Origin: Actinospica robiniae DSM 44927
Lineage (GTDB): Bacteria; Actinomycetota; Actinomycetes; Streptomycetales; Catenulisporaceae
Reading direction: 5' to 3'
Assembly (NCBI RefSeq): GCF_000504285.1
Contig: NZ_KI632511.1
Location: 7,608,154-7,672,153 of the forward strand
Length of the DNA stretch: 64,000 nucleotides
Shown: positions 1 through 8,888 of the stretch, one piece after another
Numbering within the stretch: position 1 is the stretch's first letter
How the letters are laid out: each line of letters begins with the position of its first letter
Position numbers and translations under genes: made by a program
The notes under the pieces: generated by a model
The model's database searches: none
The model's input: only the letters and a program-made list of their open reading frames with translations
Told to the model about the DNA's origin: nothing

Positions 1-2
1 GG

Positions 3-374
3 CTCGTGCTCACCCGGCCCTCGATCGGACCGAACTCGCTGCGCTGCACCGAATACTTCCTCGCGGTGATGTCCGAGGCGAAGCTGTCAGGCGGCACGAA
101 GATGGAGCTGTTCGCGATGCTCAACGGCTACGTGTGCCAGTTCGCGCAGTGGGAGGCGAACCAGCGGGACGTCGGCGGCAGCGCGCAGTGGCAGGCCGAG
201 CTCGCCGCGTACCTCGGCATGGCTGTGGCCACTGGCGACTATCCGAACCTGGCCGCCGCCTTCATCGGCTCCGAGGCGCCCGATCTGGACGCGGACGCGG
301 TCTTCGAGCGCTCGGTCGGCCGGGTCATCGATCTGATCCTGAGTCAGGCGACGTCCGCACCGTCCGCCCACTAG
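3..374 (+). CDS. TetR/AcrR-type regulator, C-terminal part (5' end outside window)
   Basis: This open frame runs in from the left edge, so the DNA-binding domain is not visible. The roughly 123 residues present are helical, contain Trp and Ala-rich segments, and end in a helix of the type VGRVIDLIL. They resemble the ligand-binding/dimerisation C-terminal domain of TetR-family repressors of the tetracycline-repressor-like C-terminal class. The stop is followed 17 bases later by the end of the convergent Nudix gene. The family call rests only on the C-terminal half, which is poorly conserved, so another all-helical domain is possible. Confidence 0.5.
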   Translation, partial: LVLTRPSIGPNSLRCTEYFLAVMSEAKLSGGTKMELFAMLNGYVCQFAQWEANQRDVGGSAQWQAELAAYLGMAVATGDYPNLAAAFIGSEAPDLDADAVFERSVGRVIDLILSQATSAPSAH

Positions 375-391
375 CGCAAAACTATGTCGTA

Positions 392-877
392 CTATGCATC
401 ATGTTCCACGTGGAACATCGCCTTTGTCACGGTTTCACCGTCCGCTCCGAGCGTGATCTCGGCCTGGATCGTCTCGCCGGCCAGCACGCGCGGCAGCCAG
501 TGGCGCGCATCCGGCCACATGTCGGCCCACGGCAGATCCTCGACCGGGTACCACCCGGGGACCAGCTCGTCGGACTCTGCCGGCTCGCCCTGGAAGAGCC
601 GGGTGCGGAACAGCGCCACGTGCAGATCCCACTCGGGCCTGGTCGGAAAGCGGAAGGCCACGCCGCCCGCCGGCGCCAGATCAGCCGGCTCGACCACGAT
701 CCCCACCTCCTCGGCGATCTCACGCACGCAGGCCTGCCCGGTAGTCTCGCCCGGCTCCAGATGGCCGCCCGGAGCGACCACGCGCCCCTCGCCGAAGCCG
801 CGTTTCTTCAGTCCCAGCAGCAGCTCGGTCACACCCGCGTCGCTCCTGGTGATCAGGCATACGCAGGTCGATTTCAC
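392..877 (-). CDS. Nudix hydrolase (MutT/MTH1-like 8-oxo-dGTP diphosphatase family)
   Basis: A 161-residue single-domain Nudix protein with a complete Nudix box at about residues 37-60 (GGHLEPGE, then REIAEEVGI). This supplies the glutamates that bind Mg2+ for pyrophosphate hydrolysis. The nearby segments resemble MTH1-type sanitising enzymes for oxidised purine nucleotides, but the substrate cannot be read from sequence. The start is GTG. The gene is divergent from the GNAT gene at 922, with only 44 bases between starts. Its last residues, MFHVEH, are encoded by the parS-like palindrome at 401-418, so the C-terminus is probably shaped by the DNA site rather than by enzyme function. Confidence 0.85.
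   Translation of the reverse strand: MKSTCVCLITRSDAGVTELLLGLKKRGFGEGRVVAPGGHLEPGETTGQACVREIAEEVGIVVEPADLAPAGGVAFRFPTRPEWDLHVALFRTRLFQGEPAESDELVPGWYPVEDLPWADMWPDARHWLPRVLAGETIQAEITLGADGETVTKAMFHVEHDA
401..418. other. parS-like ParB-binding site
   Basis: The 18-base perfect palindrome ATGTTCCACGTGGAACAT contains TGTTCCACGTGGAACA. This 16-mer differs from the canonical parS TGTTTCACGTGAAACA only by one symmetric base pair, a variant known in functional parS sites of several bacteria. It lies inside the 3' end of the Nudix gene and encodes MFHVEH there, as parS sites inside genes often do. ParB loads on parS to organise chromosome segregation. The identity of the motif is seen; binding is inferred. 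Confidence 0.8.
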
Positions 878-909
878 GTCGCCGTCACCGGCACCCGCGG
901 CCTCCTCGG

Positions 910-915
910 TAGCAT
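910..915 (+). promoter_or_regulatory. -10 element TAGCAT for a leaderless GNAT mRNA
   Basis: TAGCAT ends exactly 6 bases before the GTG at 922. With the usual 6-7 base distance from -10 to transcription start, the mRNA would begin at the start codon. No convincing Shine-Dalgarno sequence precedes the GTG, which fits leaderless translation. Confidence 0.4.
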
Positions 916-921
916 GATCTG

Positions 922-1383
922 GTGAAGATCGAGATGGATGACCTGACCGGCTCCGAGGTTATCGAACTCCTGCGCTTCCACCGCGCGGAGATGGAGCGGG
1001 TCACGCCTCGGGCCGAGAGCATGCACGCGCTCGACCTCGACGGGCTGCGCCATCCCGACGTCGTCTTCTGGACCCTGCGCGACGAAGGCCGGCTCGCCGG
1101 ATGCGCCGCGATCAAGCGCCTCGACGAGACGCACGGGGAGATCAAGTCCATGCGCACGGCCGAGGGCTACCAGCGGCGCGGAGTCGCTGCCGCGATGCTG
1201 GCCCACATCGAGCGGGAATCGGCGGCCATGGGCCTGGCCAAGCTGAGCCTCGAGACCGGCACCGAGGACTACTTCGCCCCGGCGCGTGCCCTCTACGAAC
1301 GCTGCGGATTCATCTACTGCGATCCCTTCGCGGACTACGTGCTCGACCCGCTGAGCGTCTTCATGACGAAGAAGATCGCGTGA
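922..1383 (+). CDS. GNAT family N-acetyltransferase
   Basis: A 153-residue GNAT-fold protein. The acetyl-CoA pyrophosphate-binding motif QRRGVA is at about residues 84-89, after the strand EIKSMRTAEGY. The C-terminal LYERCGF motif is typical of the fold. It resembles the small YsnE-like acyltransferases of unknown acceptor. The stop overlaps the GTG start of the downstream hydrolase (GTGA at 1380-1383), so the two are translationally coupled. The acceptor substrate cannot be inferred. Confidence 0.85.
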   Translation: MKIEMDDLTGSEVIELLRFHRAEMERVTPRAESMHALDLDGLRHPDVVFWTLRDEGRLAGCAAIKRLDETHGEIKSMRTAEGYQRRGVAAAMLAHIERESAAMGLAKLSLETGTEDYFAPARALYERCGFIYCDPFADYVLDPLSVFMTKKIA

Positions 1384-2168
1384 AGACCGGATTCGCGGCG
1401 GCACCGGACGGCACACGGATCGCCTACCAGATCGAGGGTGAGGGCCCGGCACTGCTTCTGCTGGCCGGCCAGGCGAACAACCACCACTGGTGGGACGGAG
1501 TCCGCGAAGACTTCCAGGCTGATCGAACGACCGTCAGTTTTGATTACCGCGGCACCGGCGAGAGCGACAAGCCCGACGTGCCGTACAGCATCGATCTGTT
1601 CGCCCAGGACGCCCTCGCCGTCCTCGACGCGCTCGGAATCGAAAGCGCGGACGTCTACGGCACGTCCATGGGAGGCCGAACCGCGCAAGTACTCGCCGCG
1701 AAGAACCCGCGGCGAGTAAGACGCCTGGTACTCGGCTGCACGTCGCCCGGCGGACCGCAGGCGATCGAGCGCGGCAACGACGTGCGACGGGCCCTGGCTC
1801 AGGCCGACCGCGCTGCCGCCGCACGTGTGCTGGATGAGCTGATGTACACGCCGGAATGGCTCGCCGTGTACCCCGGCCCGCACCAGACCACCGGCGACCC
1901 GGCGATGCCCGACTTCGCCCGCGGCCGCCACCTCGTGGCCAGCAGCCGCCACGACGCCTGGGACCTGCTGCCGCGGATCGAGGCCGAGACACTCGTCGTG
2001 CACGGCACCGAAGACCGCTTCAACCCGACGGAGAACGCCCAGCTGATCGCGGGCCGGATTCCGCGTGCCGGAATCGAGCTGATCGAGGGAGCCCGGCACG
2101 CGTACTTCGAGGAGTTCCGCGCCCTCGCCGGCCCCGCGGTCATTCGCTTTCTGACGAGCCAGCCGTAA
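1380..2168 (+). CDS. alpha/beta hydrolase
   Basis: A 262-residue alpha/beta-hydrolase fold protein. I chose the GTG at 1380 because it overlaps the upstream stop and begins the conserved strand ending in GTRIAYQIEG. The nucleophile elbow GTSMGG places the catalytic Ser at about residue 96. The acid is probably the Asp of VVHGTEDRF and the base the His of GARHAYFEEF. The oxyanion-hole strand LLLLAGQANNHHWW precedes them. Family members include esterases, lactonases and C-C hydrolases; the substrate is unknown. It forms a two-gene unit with the GNAT gene. Confidence 0.85.
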   Translation: MKTGFAAAPDGTRIAYQIEGEGPALLLLAGQANNHHWWDGVREDFQADRTTVSFDYRGTGESDKPDVPYSIDLFAQDALAVLDALGIESADVYGTSMGGRTAQVLAAKNPRRVRRLVLGCTSPGGPQAIERGNDVRRALAQADRAAAARVLDELMYTPEWLAVYPGPHQTTGDPAMPDFARGRHLVASSRHDAWDLLPRIEAETLVVHGTEDRFNPTENAQLIAGRIPRAGIELIEGARHAYFEEFRALAGPAVIRFLTSQP

Positions 2169-2198
2169 CACGAGGCGTGTTGTTGGTAGTCTGGGCGA

Positions 2199-2215
2199 CA
2201 GGTTGGCGCAACCTG
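2199..2215. terminator. short hairpin between hydrolase and glyoxalase genes
   Basis: CAGGTTG and CAACCTG form a perfect 7-bp inverted repeat around GCG, 31 bases after the hydrolase stop. There is no T-run. It could be an actinobacterial-type terminator for the GNAT/hydrolase unit or an operator for the glyoxalase gene. Confidence 0.35.
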
Positions 2216-2337
2216 CCGCTCGCACCCGGAAGGGCTCGGTGAATGCGCACGACAAGCCGTCAAGCGCAGGCTGACCGAGCGCGGCACGAGCTGACAACGC
2301 GAGCATCGGCGCACCCGGCCGCGTAGGAGCCGACGCA

Positions 2338-2910
2338 ATGACATCTACGAACACCGACCTCGCCAAGAAGCTCGCGAAGCGGCTGCGCGACGACCTCGCC
2401 GCCGCCGGCACCGAGATCCCGCACAGCCTGGCGCTCGAACTCATCGCCCATCAGCTCGCCGCCAAGGACTGGAACGTCCTGTCCGCCGCCCTGGCCAAGA
2501 CCGGTGCCGCCGCCGACGCGGGCGCCGACTCGGACGCGGACGCGGAGATGCGTCCGGGCGTGCCGATCCTGCGGGTGATGGACATGGCCCTGGCCCTGCC
2601 CTTCTACCTGGACTACCTCGGCTTCACGCTCGACTGGGAGCACCGTTTCGAGCCCGGCCTGCCGGTCTACGCCCAGGTCTCCCGGTCGGCGACCGTCCTG
2701 CACCTGTCCGAGCACCACGGCGACGGCAGTCCGAACGGTGTCGTATGGATCCCGGTGCGCGACGTGACCGCCCTCCAGCGCGAGCTGCTCGCCAAGGACG
2801 ACACCCGGCTGCGCCCCGGCGTCCACGCCGACGCCCCCGGCGGCCCGACGATGCAGGTCATCGACCCGTACGGCAACGTCCTGCGCTTTGCCCAGCCGCC
2901 TCGCGTTTAG
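2338..2910 (+). CDS. glyoxalase/bleomycin-resistance (VOC) superfamily protein
   Basis: A 190-residue protein with two parts. The first ~60 residues are a helical region (KKLAKRLRDDLAAAG, then HSLALELIAHQLAAKDWNVLSAAL). After an acidic Ala/Asp linker, a VOC domain starts with PILRVMDMALALPFYLDYLGFTLDW and ends with MQVIDPYGNVLRFAQ, the usual closing strand of this fold. The helical N-terminus plus VOC combination is seen in a group annotated simply as glyoxalase superfamily protein. Whether it is an enzyme or a ligand-binding immunity protein is not clear. It appears monocistronic. Confidence 0.8.
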   Translation: MTSTNTDLAKKLAKRLRDDLAAAGTEIPHSLALELIAHQLAAKDWNVLSAALAKTGAAADAGADSDADAEMRPGVPILRVMDMALALPFYLDYLGFTLDWEHRFEPGLPVYAQVSRSATVLHLSEHHGDGSPNGVVWIPVRDVTALQRELLAKDDTRLRPGVHADAPGGPTMQVIDPYGNVLRFAQPPRV

Positions 2911-3007
2911 CGAGCCCCCGCCCCGCTCACCCGAGTGGGCGGCGCGAGCAGCGCCCCGGCGTGCCGAATGGCGCAGGCTGGGAGAAACCACGGACGAGGA
3001 GGACGCC

Positions 3008-3247
3008 ATGGCCGCCAGCGAGCGGGACCCGTTCCAGGAAGACCCAGAGCCGTCCTTCGTCGAGGTCGACGCAGTGGACCTCGAGACGTTCTGGGAGGCC
3101 GAAGGCAACGACAAGGTCGAATGCCCCGGCTGCGACGCCCAACCCAAGGGCCGCTTCGCCGAGCGCGGCACCGTAGACGGCAGGGACTGGGTGGCCTTCG
3201 CTCCCTGCGGCCACGTCGTCGTACTCGCCGGCTGGGCCATCTACTAG
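3008..3247 (+). CDS. small Cys-containing hypothetical protein
   Basis: A 79-residue protein starting at the ATG preceded by a GAGGA ribosome-binding site at about 2997. The N-terminal half is acidic. The C-terminal half has a CPGC motif and later PCGH, which together could bind one zinc ion (C-x2-C...C-x-H). I do not recognise a family. The gene is followed by a very strong hairpin at 3257-3304, so it is probably transcribed alone or is the last gene of its unit. Confidence 0.6.
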   Translation: MAASERDPFQEDPEPSFVEVDAVDLETFWEAEGNDKVECPGCDAQPKGRFAERGTVDGRDWVAFAPCGHVVVLAGWAIY

Positions 3248-3256
3248 TCGCGACTC

Positions 3257-3304
3257 CCGCAGGTCAAGCACCTCAACCCCGTGGTTGACGTGTTTGACCT
3301 GCGG
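3257..3304. terminator. long stem-loop terminator
   Basis: CCGCAGGTCAAGCAC at 3257-3271 pairs with 3290-3304 over 15 bp with one G-U pair. After a C/C mismatch, an inner TCAACC/GGTTGA stem closes a 4-base loop. This is about 21 bp of stem, starting 9 bases after the small gene's stop. No long T-run follows, as is common in actinobacteria. Confidence 0.7.
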
Positions 3305-3476
3305 CTTCCCCGCTCTCGGCAGGCCCTGGCCGGCCGCATTACGGGTTGAGCCTCGCCGTCAGGCGCTTACGCAGACTCCGGCGGGTGGTGAACGGGCGCA
3401 CGGCGTCCGTCAGCGCCGAGAACGCGTTCGTGTACCCGAAAGTCCGTGGCCTGCGAAAGCGTTCCGCGGCGACGCG

Positions 3477-3532
3477 CCGACAACAGCTGGCGGCGGCAGC
3501 GGCTCAGGCCACTACCGCCGCCGTCTTGTCGG
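3477..3532. terminator. stem-loop terminator of the MBL-fold gene
   Basis: CCGACAA/TTGTCGG and, inside it, GGCGGCGG/CCGCCGCC form a two-part stem ending one base before the minus-strand MBL stop codon. The position suits termination of the minus-strand transcript. The stretch 3305-3476 shows nothing else that I can support. Confidence 0.5.
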
Positions 3533-3533
3533 C

Positions 3534-4187
3534 CTACCAGCCGCGCGACTTCCACGCAGCCAGCTGCGGCCGCTCGTCGCCGAGGGTCGTGTCCTTGCCG
3601 TGGCCCGGGTAGACCCACGTCTCGTCCGGCAGCCGGTCGAAGACCTTCGCGACCACATCGCCGTACAGCGAGGCGAACCGCTTCGGGTCCTTGTCGGTGT
3701 TGCCGACCCCGCCCGGGAACAGGCAGTCGCCGGTGAACAGGTGCGGGTGACCCTTCGGATCGTCGTAGAGCAGGGCGATCGAGCCCGGCGTGTGGCCGAC
3801 CAGATGCGTCGCGGTCAGCTCGACTCGGCCGACGCGGATGGTGTCGCCGTCGTCGACGATGGTGTCCGTCGGCACCGCGATCCCCTCCGCGTCGTAGCGG
3901 CCGGCGAAGGTGCGGGCGCCGGTGGCGCCGACCACCTGCCGCAGCGCCTGCCAGTGGTCGCCGTGCTGATGCGTCGTGACCACCGAGGCCAACGAGCCGT
4001 TGACCAGGCGGATCAGCGTCTCCGGCTCGTTCGCCGCGTCGATCAGCAGTTGCTCGCCGGTGTCCCGGCAGCGCAGCAGGTACGCGTTGTTGTCGTAGGG
4101 GCCCACGGCGACCTTCGTGATCACCAGGGCCGGCAGTTCTCTGACATCCGGCGGGCCGCCGACCGTCACGTGCCCGTGGTAGTTCAC
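3534..4187 (-). CDS. MBL-fold metallohydrolase (glyoxalase II-like)
   Basis: A 217-residue metallo-beta-lactamase-fold protein. The metal-binding motif THQHGDHW is at about residues 72-79. Later ligands are the His of HLVGHTPGS, the Asp of FTGDCLFPGG and the His of YPGHGKDT. This is the full set for the glyoxalase II-like subgroup, which hydrolyses thioesters of glutathione or, in actinobacteria, possibly mycothiol. The true substrate is unknown. The gene sits 61 bases downstream of a gene from the mycothiol-dependent maleylpyruvate isomerase family on the same strand, which supports a thiol-related role. Confidence 0.85.
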   Translation of the reverse strand: MNYHGHVTVGGPPDVRELPALVITKVAVGPYDNNAYLLRCRDTGEQLLIDAANEPETLIRLVNGSLASVVTTHQHGDHWQALRQVVGATGARTFAGRYDAEGIAVPTDTIVDDGDTIRVGRVELTATHLVGHTPGSIALLYDDPKGHPHLFTGDCLFPGGVGNTDKDPKRFASLYGDVVAKVFDRLPDETWVYPGHGKDTTLGDERPQLAAWKSRGW

Positions 4188-4248
4188 CTTCCACCCCTCC
4201 GCACTCGCCTCGCGTCGGCGAGGTATCCGTCTTCGATGCTCACGTTCG

Positions 4249-5022
4249 TCACTTCCACCCGGGGGGCTTCGGCAGGGCGCCGTGCGGCTCCACGTTCAGG
4301 CCGTCGCCGTTGCTGCGGCCGATCAGCCAGGCGAACAGCGCGGCGGACGGCCCGCGCACGAGCGGGGCGGAGGCGTCCTGGGGGTCGGCGCGCACGCCGT
4401 AGAATAGGTCGGAGTCTTCGGCGTGCAAGCGGAACGCCGGCGATTCGTCGGTGTGGGCCGGGTCGTTGAACCGGGCCGTGACCATGGCGAGTTCCGGATC
4501 GGTGAAACTCGGCGGCCAGTGGGCCGGGGAGAAGGCCGCGTCCAGGTCCACGTGGTGCACCAGCACCTCCTCCAGCCGCCACCACGGGATCCAGGCGGCC
4601 GGCTGCGGGAAGCCGCGGCGGTTCTCGATCAACGTGGTCCAGTGCTCCGGCTCCATCCGCGCGGCCTGCGTGGCGAAGCGCTCGCACGCCTCGCGCAGAT
4701 CCGCCAGCAGCTGCTCGGCGGAGCGGTCGGCGCCTGCCTCTATCTCGCTGTCTCGGGCCTCCCGGGAGGCGTACATCGGGGTCACGGTGCCGGTCGCGGC
4801 CCAGGTCAGCAGTCTGACCTGGGCGTCGGCGTTGCGGGCGGTATGGGTCAGGACGTGGCCGCGGGTCCAGCCGGGGAGCAGGGAGGGCTCGCGGACGGCC
4901 GCGTCGTCGAACTGCTCGGCGGTGGCCAGCAGATGGGCGGTCGCCTCGACCACCCGGGCCACGGTCTCGGTCGGATCGGGCACGGCCGCGGCCGGCGCGG
5001 CGGGGCTCGCTTCGGTTGCCAT
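4249..5022 (-). CDS. maleylpyruvate isomerase family mycothiol-dependent enzyme
   Basis: A 257-residue protein with the DinB-like four-helix N-terminal domain. [21 protein letters not shown] supplies one metal-binding His, and [14 protein letters not shown] supplies Glu and His. This is the pattern of mycothiol-dependent maleylpyruvate isomerases and related S-transferases. A C-terminal domain ([23 protein letters not shown]) resembles the companion domain of that family. The ATG at 5022 is preferred over longer alternatives because the conserved domain starts soon after it. The reaction is not determined; many paralogues do not act on maleylpyruvate. It is divergent from uvrA. Confidence 0.8.
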   Translation of the reverse strand: MATEASPAAPAAAVPDPTETVARVVEATAHLLATAEQFDDAAVREPSLLPGWTRGHVLTHTARNADAQVRLLTWAATGTVTPMYASREARDSEIEAGADRSAEQLLADLREACERFATQAARMEPEHWTTLIENRRGFPQPAAWIPWWRLEEVLVHHVDLDAAFSPAHWPPSFTDPELAMVTARFNDPAHTDESPAFRLHAEDSDLFYGVRADPQDASAPLVRGPSAALFAWLIGRSNGDGLNVEPHGALPKPPGWK

Positions 5023-5194
5023 GGCTCTACTCTGGCGCACCCGCCGGGCCGAACGCCATGCGGTTCGACCGGACGGGACATTTCTGTCGGTGGGCCCGCC
5101 TACGATGGGTCGGGAGTGGTGCGCTGGTGGCCCCGAAGAACCGGGAACCAGGGAACACCGCAGGTCAGGCCATGTCGAACCAGGGAGCAGAGCA

Positions 5195-8065
5195 GTGGCG
5201 GACAAGTTGATCGTCCGGGGGGCGCGCGAGCACAACCTCAAAGACGTCTCCCTCGACCTGCCGAGAGACGCCCTGATCGTCTTCACCGGCCTGTCCGGTT
5301 CGGGCAAGTCCTCGCTCGCCTTCGACACGATCTTCGCCGAGGGCCAGCGCCGCTACGTCGAGTCCCTCTCGGCCTACGCCCGGCAGTTCCTCGGCCAGAT
5401 GGACAAGCCGGACGTGGACTTCATCGAGGGCCTGTCCCCGGCCGTCTCGATCGACCAGAAGTCCACCTCGAAGAACCCGCGCTCGACCGTGGGCACCATC
5501 ACCGAGGTCTACGACTACCTCCGGCTGCTCTACGCCCGCGCGGGCAAGGCGCACTGCCCCGAGTGCAGCCGGATCATCTCCCGGCAGAGCCCGCAGCAGA
5601 TCGTCGAGCGGGTGCTGGAACTCGACGAGGGCACCCGCTTCCAGGTGCTCGCGCCGGTGGTGCGCGAGCGCAAGGGCGAGTACGCGGAGCTGTTCAAGGA
5701 GCTGCAGTCCAAGGGCTACAGCCGGGCCCGGGTGGACGGTGTGGTCATCCAGCTCACCGAGCCGCCCACGCTCAAGAAGCAGGAGAAGCACACCGTCGAG
5801 GTCGTGGTGGACCGGCTCGCGGTCAAGTCCTCGGCCAAGCGCCGGCTGACCGACTCGATCGAGACCGCGCTGCGGCTGGCCGGCGGCATGATCACGCTCG
5901 ACTTCGTGGACCTGCCGGAGGACGACCCGCACCGCGAGCGGATGTACTCCGAGCACCTGTACTGCCCGTACGACGACCTGTCCTTCGAGGAGCTCGAGCC
6001 GCGCTCGTTCTCCTTCAACTCGCCCTTCGGCGCCTGCCCGGAGTGCACCGGCCTCGGCATCCGGATGGAGGTGGACGAGGAGCTCGTCATCCCCGACCCG
6101 GAGCTGAGCCTGAACGAGGGCGCGATCGCGCCGTGGTCCGGCTCCGGCCAGGCCGGCGACTACTTCGGGCACCTGCTCGAGGGCCTCGCCGGCGAGCTCG
6201 GCTTCGACCTCGACACCCCGTTCAACAAGCTTCCGGCCAAGGCCCGCAAGGCGGTGCTGCACGGCCACAAGCACAAGGTCACGGTCAGCTACACCAACCG
6301 CTTCGGCCGCACCCGCAGCTACTCCACCGGCTTCGAGGGCGTCATCCCGTGGATCGAGCGCCGGCACGCCGAGGCCGAGTCGGACAGCTCCCGCGAGCGG
6401 CACGCCGGCTACATGCGCGAGGCGCCCTGCCCCGCGTGCAACGGCACCCGGCTCAAGCCGCTGGTGCTGGCCGCCACCCTCGGCGGGCACACCGAGGGCG
6501 AGTACACCGAGGGCGGCAAGTCCATCGCCGAGGTGGCCGCGCTCCCGGTGGGGGAGTGCGCGAGGTTCCTGCGCGAGCTCAAGCTGGGCAAGCGCGAGGC
6601 GCAGATCGCCGCGCGGGTGCTCAAGGAGGTCAACGAGCGGCTGCAGTTCCTCGTCGACGTGGGCCTGGACTACCTCTCGCTGGACCGCGCCTCGGCCACC
6701 CTGGCCGGCGGCGAGGCGCAGCGCATCCGGCTGGCCACCCAGATCGGCTCCGGCCTGGTCGGGGTGCTCTACGTGCTCGACGAGCCGTCCATCGGCCTGC
6801 ACCAGCGGGACAACCACCGGCTGATCGAGACGCTGGTGCGGCTGCGCAACCTCGGCAACACCCTGATCGTGGTGGAGCACGACGAGGACACCATCAAGAT
6901 CGCGGACTGGGTGGTCGACATCGGCCCGGGCGCGGGCGAGCACGGCGGCCACGTGGTGGTCTCCGGGCCGGTCTCCGACCTGCTCGAGTCCGAGGACTCG
7001 CTCACCGGCGCGTACCTGTCCGGCCGGATGCGGATCGAGGTGCCGACCCAGCGCCGCCCGGTCGACCCGGAGCGGGTGCTGACCGTGCACGGCGCACGCG
7101 AGCACAACCTCAGGGACGTGGACGTCACCTTCCCGCTCGGCTGCTTCGTCGCGGTCACCGGCGTCTCCGGCTCCGGCAAGTCCACCCTGGTCAACGACAT
7201 CCTCTACACCCACCTCGCACGCGAGCTGAACGGCGCGCGCAAGGTGCCCGGCCGGCACACCCGGGTGGACGGGGTGGAGCACCTGGACAAGGTGGTGCAC
7301 GTCGACCAGTCCCCGATCGGCCGGACCCCGCGGTCCAACCCGGCCACCTACACCGGCGTGTTCGACCACGTGCGCCGGCTGTTCGCGGAGACCAGCGAGG
7401 CGAAGGTGCGCGGCTACCTGCCCGGGCGCTTCTCCTTCAACGTCAAGGGCGGCCGCTGCGAGAACTGCCAGGGCGACGGCACCATCAAGATCGAGATGAA
7501 CTTCCTGCCGGACGTGTACGTGCCCTGCGAGGTCTGCCACGGCCGCCGCTACAACGAGCAGACGCTCGAGGTGCACTACAAGGGCAAGACCATCGCGGAC
7601 GTGCTGGAGATGCCGGTGGCCGAGGCGGTGGAGTTCTTCGAGGCCATCCCCGCCATCGCCCGGCACCTGCGCACTCTCGACGACGTCGGCCTCGGCTACG
7701 TCCGGCTCGGCCAGAGCGCGACCACCCTGTCCGGCGGCGAGGCCCAGCGGGTCAAGCTCGCCGCCGAGCTGCAGCGCCGCTCCACCGGACGCACCGTCTA
7801 CGTCCTGGACGAGCCGACCACCGGCCTGCACTTCGAGGACATCCGCAAGCTGCTCGGCGTACTCGGGCGGCTGGTGGACGCGGGCAACTCGGTGATCGTG
7901 ATCGAGCACAACCTCGACGTGATCAAGACCGCGGACTGGCTGGTGGACATGGGTCCGGAGGGCGGCCGCGGCGGCGGCATGGTGGTGGCCGAGGGCACGC
8001 CCGAGCAGCTCGCCCAGCACCCGGAGTCCTACACCGGCAAGTTCCTCAAGGAGCTGCTCGGCTGA
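5195..8065 (+). CDS. uvrA: excinuclease ABC subunit A
   Basis: UvrA, 956 residues, is the damage-recognition ATPase of nucleotide excision repair. Two ABC ATPase modules are visible: Walker [10 protein letters not shown] at about residues 32-40 and GVSGSGKST in the second half. Each has an LSGGEAQR-type signature ([24 protein letters not shown]) and a Walker B ([28 protein letters not shown]). Zinc modules are at CPECS, CPYDD...[15 protein letters not shown] and CENCQGDG...CEVCHGRRY. The GTG at 5195 follows a GGGAG ribosome-binding site. It is 956 residues against 940 in E. coli. uvrC lies 0.8 kb downstream on the same strand. Confidence 0.98.
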   Translation: MADKLIVRGAREHNLKDVSLDLPRDALIVFTGLSGSGKSSLAFDTIFAEGQRRYVESLSAYARQFLGQMDKPDVDFIEGLSPAVSIDQKSTSKNPRSTVGTITEVYDYLRLLYARAGKAHCPECSRIISRQSPQQIVERVLELDEGTRFQVLAPVVRERKGEYAELFKELQSKGYSRARVDGVVIQLTEPPTLKKQEKHTVEVVVDRLAVKSSAKRRLTDSIETALRLAGGMITLDFVDLPEDDPHRERMYSEHLYCPYDDLSFEELEPRSFSFNSPFGACPECTGLGIRMEVDEELVIPDPELSLNEGAIAPWSGSGQAGDYFGHLLEGLAGELGFDLDTPFNKLPAKARKAVLHGHKHKVTVSYTNRFGRTRSYSTGFEGVIPWIERRHAEAESDSSRERHAGYMREAPCPACNGTRLKPLVLAATLGGHTEGEYTEGGKSIAEVAALPVGECARFLRELKLGKREAQIAARVLKEVNERLQFLVDVGLDYLSLDRASATLAGGEAQRIRLATQIGSGLVGVLYVLDEPSIGLHQRDNHRLIETLVRLRNLGNTLIVVEHDEDTIKIADWVVDIGPGAGEHGGHVVVSGPVSDLLESEDSLTGAYLSGRMRIEVPTQRRPVDPERVLTVHGAREHNLRDVDVTFPLGCFVAVTGVSGSGKSTLVNDILYTHLARELNGARKVPGRHTRVDGVEHLDKVVHVDQSPIGRTPRSNPATYTGVFDHVRRLFAETSEAKVRGYLPGRFSFNVKGGRCENCQGDGTIKIEMNFLPDVYVPCEVCHGRRYNEQTLEVHYKGKTIADVLEMPVAEAVEFFEAIPAIARHLRTLDDVGLGYVRLGQSATTLSGGEAQRVKLAAELQRRSTGRTVYVLDEPTTGLHFEDIRKLLGVLGRLVDAGNSVIVIEHNLDVIKTADWLVDMGPEGGRGGGMVVAEGTPEQLAQHPESYTGKFLKELLG

Positions 8066-8095
8066 CGGTCCGAGCGCCCGAGCCCCCCGGTGAAG

Positions 8096-8135
8096 GCCCG
8101 CCGCCCGGTTCCCCCGACGGAACCGCGCGGCGGGC
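8096..8135 (+). terminator. uvrA terminator
   Basis: A 17-by-17 base stem (GCCCGCCGC/GCGGCGGGC outside, GGTTCC/GGAACC inside, one mismatch) with a 6-base loop ends in TTTC. It begins 30 bases after the uvrA stop. This is the clearest intrinsic-type terminator in the window. The rest of the gap to 8331 shows only a ribosome-binding site for the next gene. Confidence 0.8.
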
Positions 8136-8331
8136 TTTCGCGCTGAAAAATTCAGTCCGATTGAACCGTCCGCCGCCGGCATCCGTGGTGCGTGACGACC
8201 TGACGTCGACGGCGCGCCCGGCCCGGACACCCGACTTTCAGCCTGGCCAGGTAGCCTGACGCGTTGTAACAGCGAGCCGCCGCACCCCGGCGGGTCGGCG
8301 GCACGCACCCACGGACGAGGAGCCCTCACCG

Positions 8332-8793
8332 ATGGCCGAAGAGACCAAGCCCACTCCGACCGCTGACCGGCGCACCATGCTGCGCGCCACCGCGCTCGGG
8401 GTCGCCGCGGCCGGAGTCGGCGTCACCGCCGCCGCGTGCAGCAGCAGCAACAGCATGCCGGAGGGGTCCAACGCGAAGTCCGCCCCGGCCGCCTCCGCCG
8501 GTCCGGTCACGCTGACCACCACCTCCGCGGTGCCGGTGGGCGGCGGATTCATCGACCAGGCCAACAAGGTCGTGGTCACCCAGCCGACCGCGGGACAGTT
8601 CAAGGCGTTCACGGCCGTGTGCACGCACGCGGGCTGCACCGTCGGCTCGGTGCAGAACAACGTCATCCACTGCCCGTGCCACTTCTCCGAGTTCAGCGCC
8701 AAGGACGGCTCGGTCATGCAGGGCCCGGCGGCCTCCCCGCTGAGCGCGGAGACCATCACCGTTCAGGGCTCGAACATCGTCTGGAACTCCTGA
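8332..8793 (+). CDS. Rieske [2Fe-2S] lipoprotein with Tat-type signal
   Basis: A 153-residue exported Rieske protein. The signal peptide carries a twin-arginine motif (DRRTMLR, residues 12-18), a hydrophobic Ala/Val stretch and a lipobox ending in Cys36 (TAAAC). A Ser/Ala-rich linker follows. The cluster ligands are C97-x-H99 in CTHAGC and C114-x2-H117 in CPCHFSEF, and Cys102 and Cys116 are positioned for the Rieske disulfide. It is probably a membrane-anchored electron-transfer protein outside the cytoplasmic membrane. There is no partner gene nearby, so the redox partner is unknown. A GAGGAG ribosome-binding site precedes the ATG. Confidence 0.9.
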   Translation: MAEETKPTPTADRRTMLRATALGVAAAGVGVTAAACSSSNSMPEGSNAKSAPAASAGPVTLTTTSAVPVGGGFIDQANKVVVTQPTAGQFKAFTAVCTHAGCTVGSVQNNVIHCPCHFSEFSAKDGSVMQGPAASPLSAETITVQGSNIVWNS

Positions 8794-8876
8794 TCGGCGC
8801 CTGAGCGAAGTCGCCGTGGGCGGGCCGGCGCTCGCCGCCCCCGCCCGCGGCGTGCGGGGCTGTCGGTGTGACGCCG

Positions 8877-8882
8877 TAGGCT
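8877..8882 (+). promoter_or_regulatory. -10 element TAGGCT for a leaderless uvrC mRNA
   Basis: TAGGCT ends 6 bases before the uvrC GTG at 8889, so transcription would start at or within a base of the start codon. The -35 region is not recognisable. Confidence 0.4.
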
Positions 8883-8888
8883 GAAAGC

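Noticed and set aside
5050-5067. CGAAC-N8-GTTCG upstream of uvrA as an SOS (LexA) box
   Set aside because: The actinobacterial LexA box has GAAC and GTTC 4 bases apart; here the spacing is 8. It is a dyad but not a credible LexA site.
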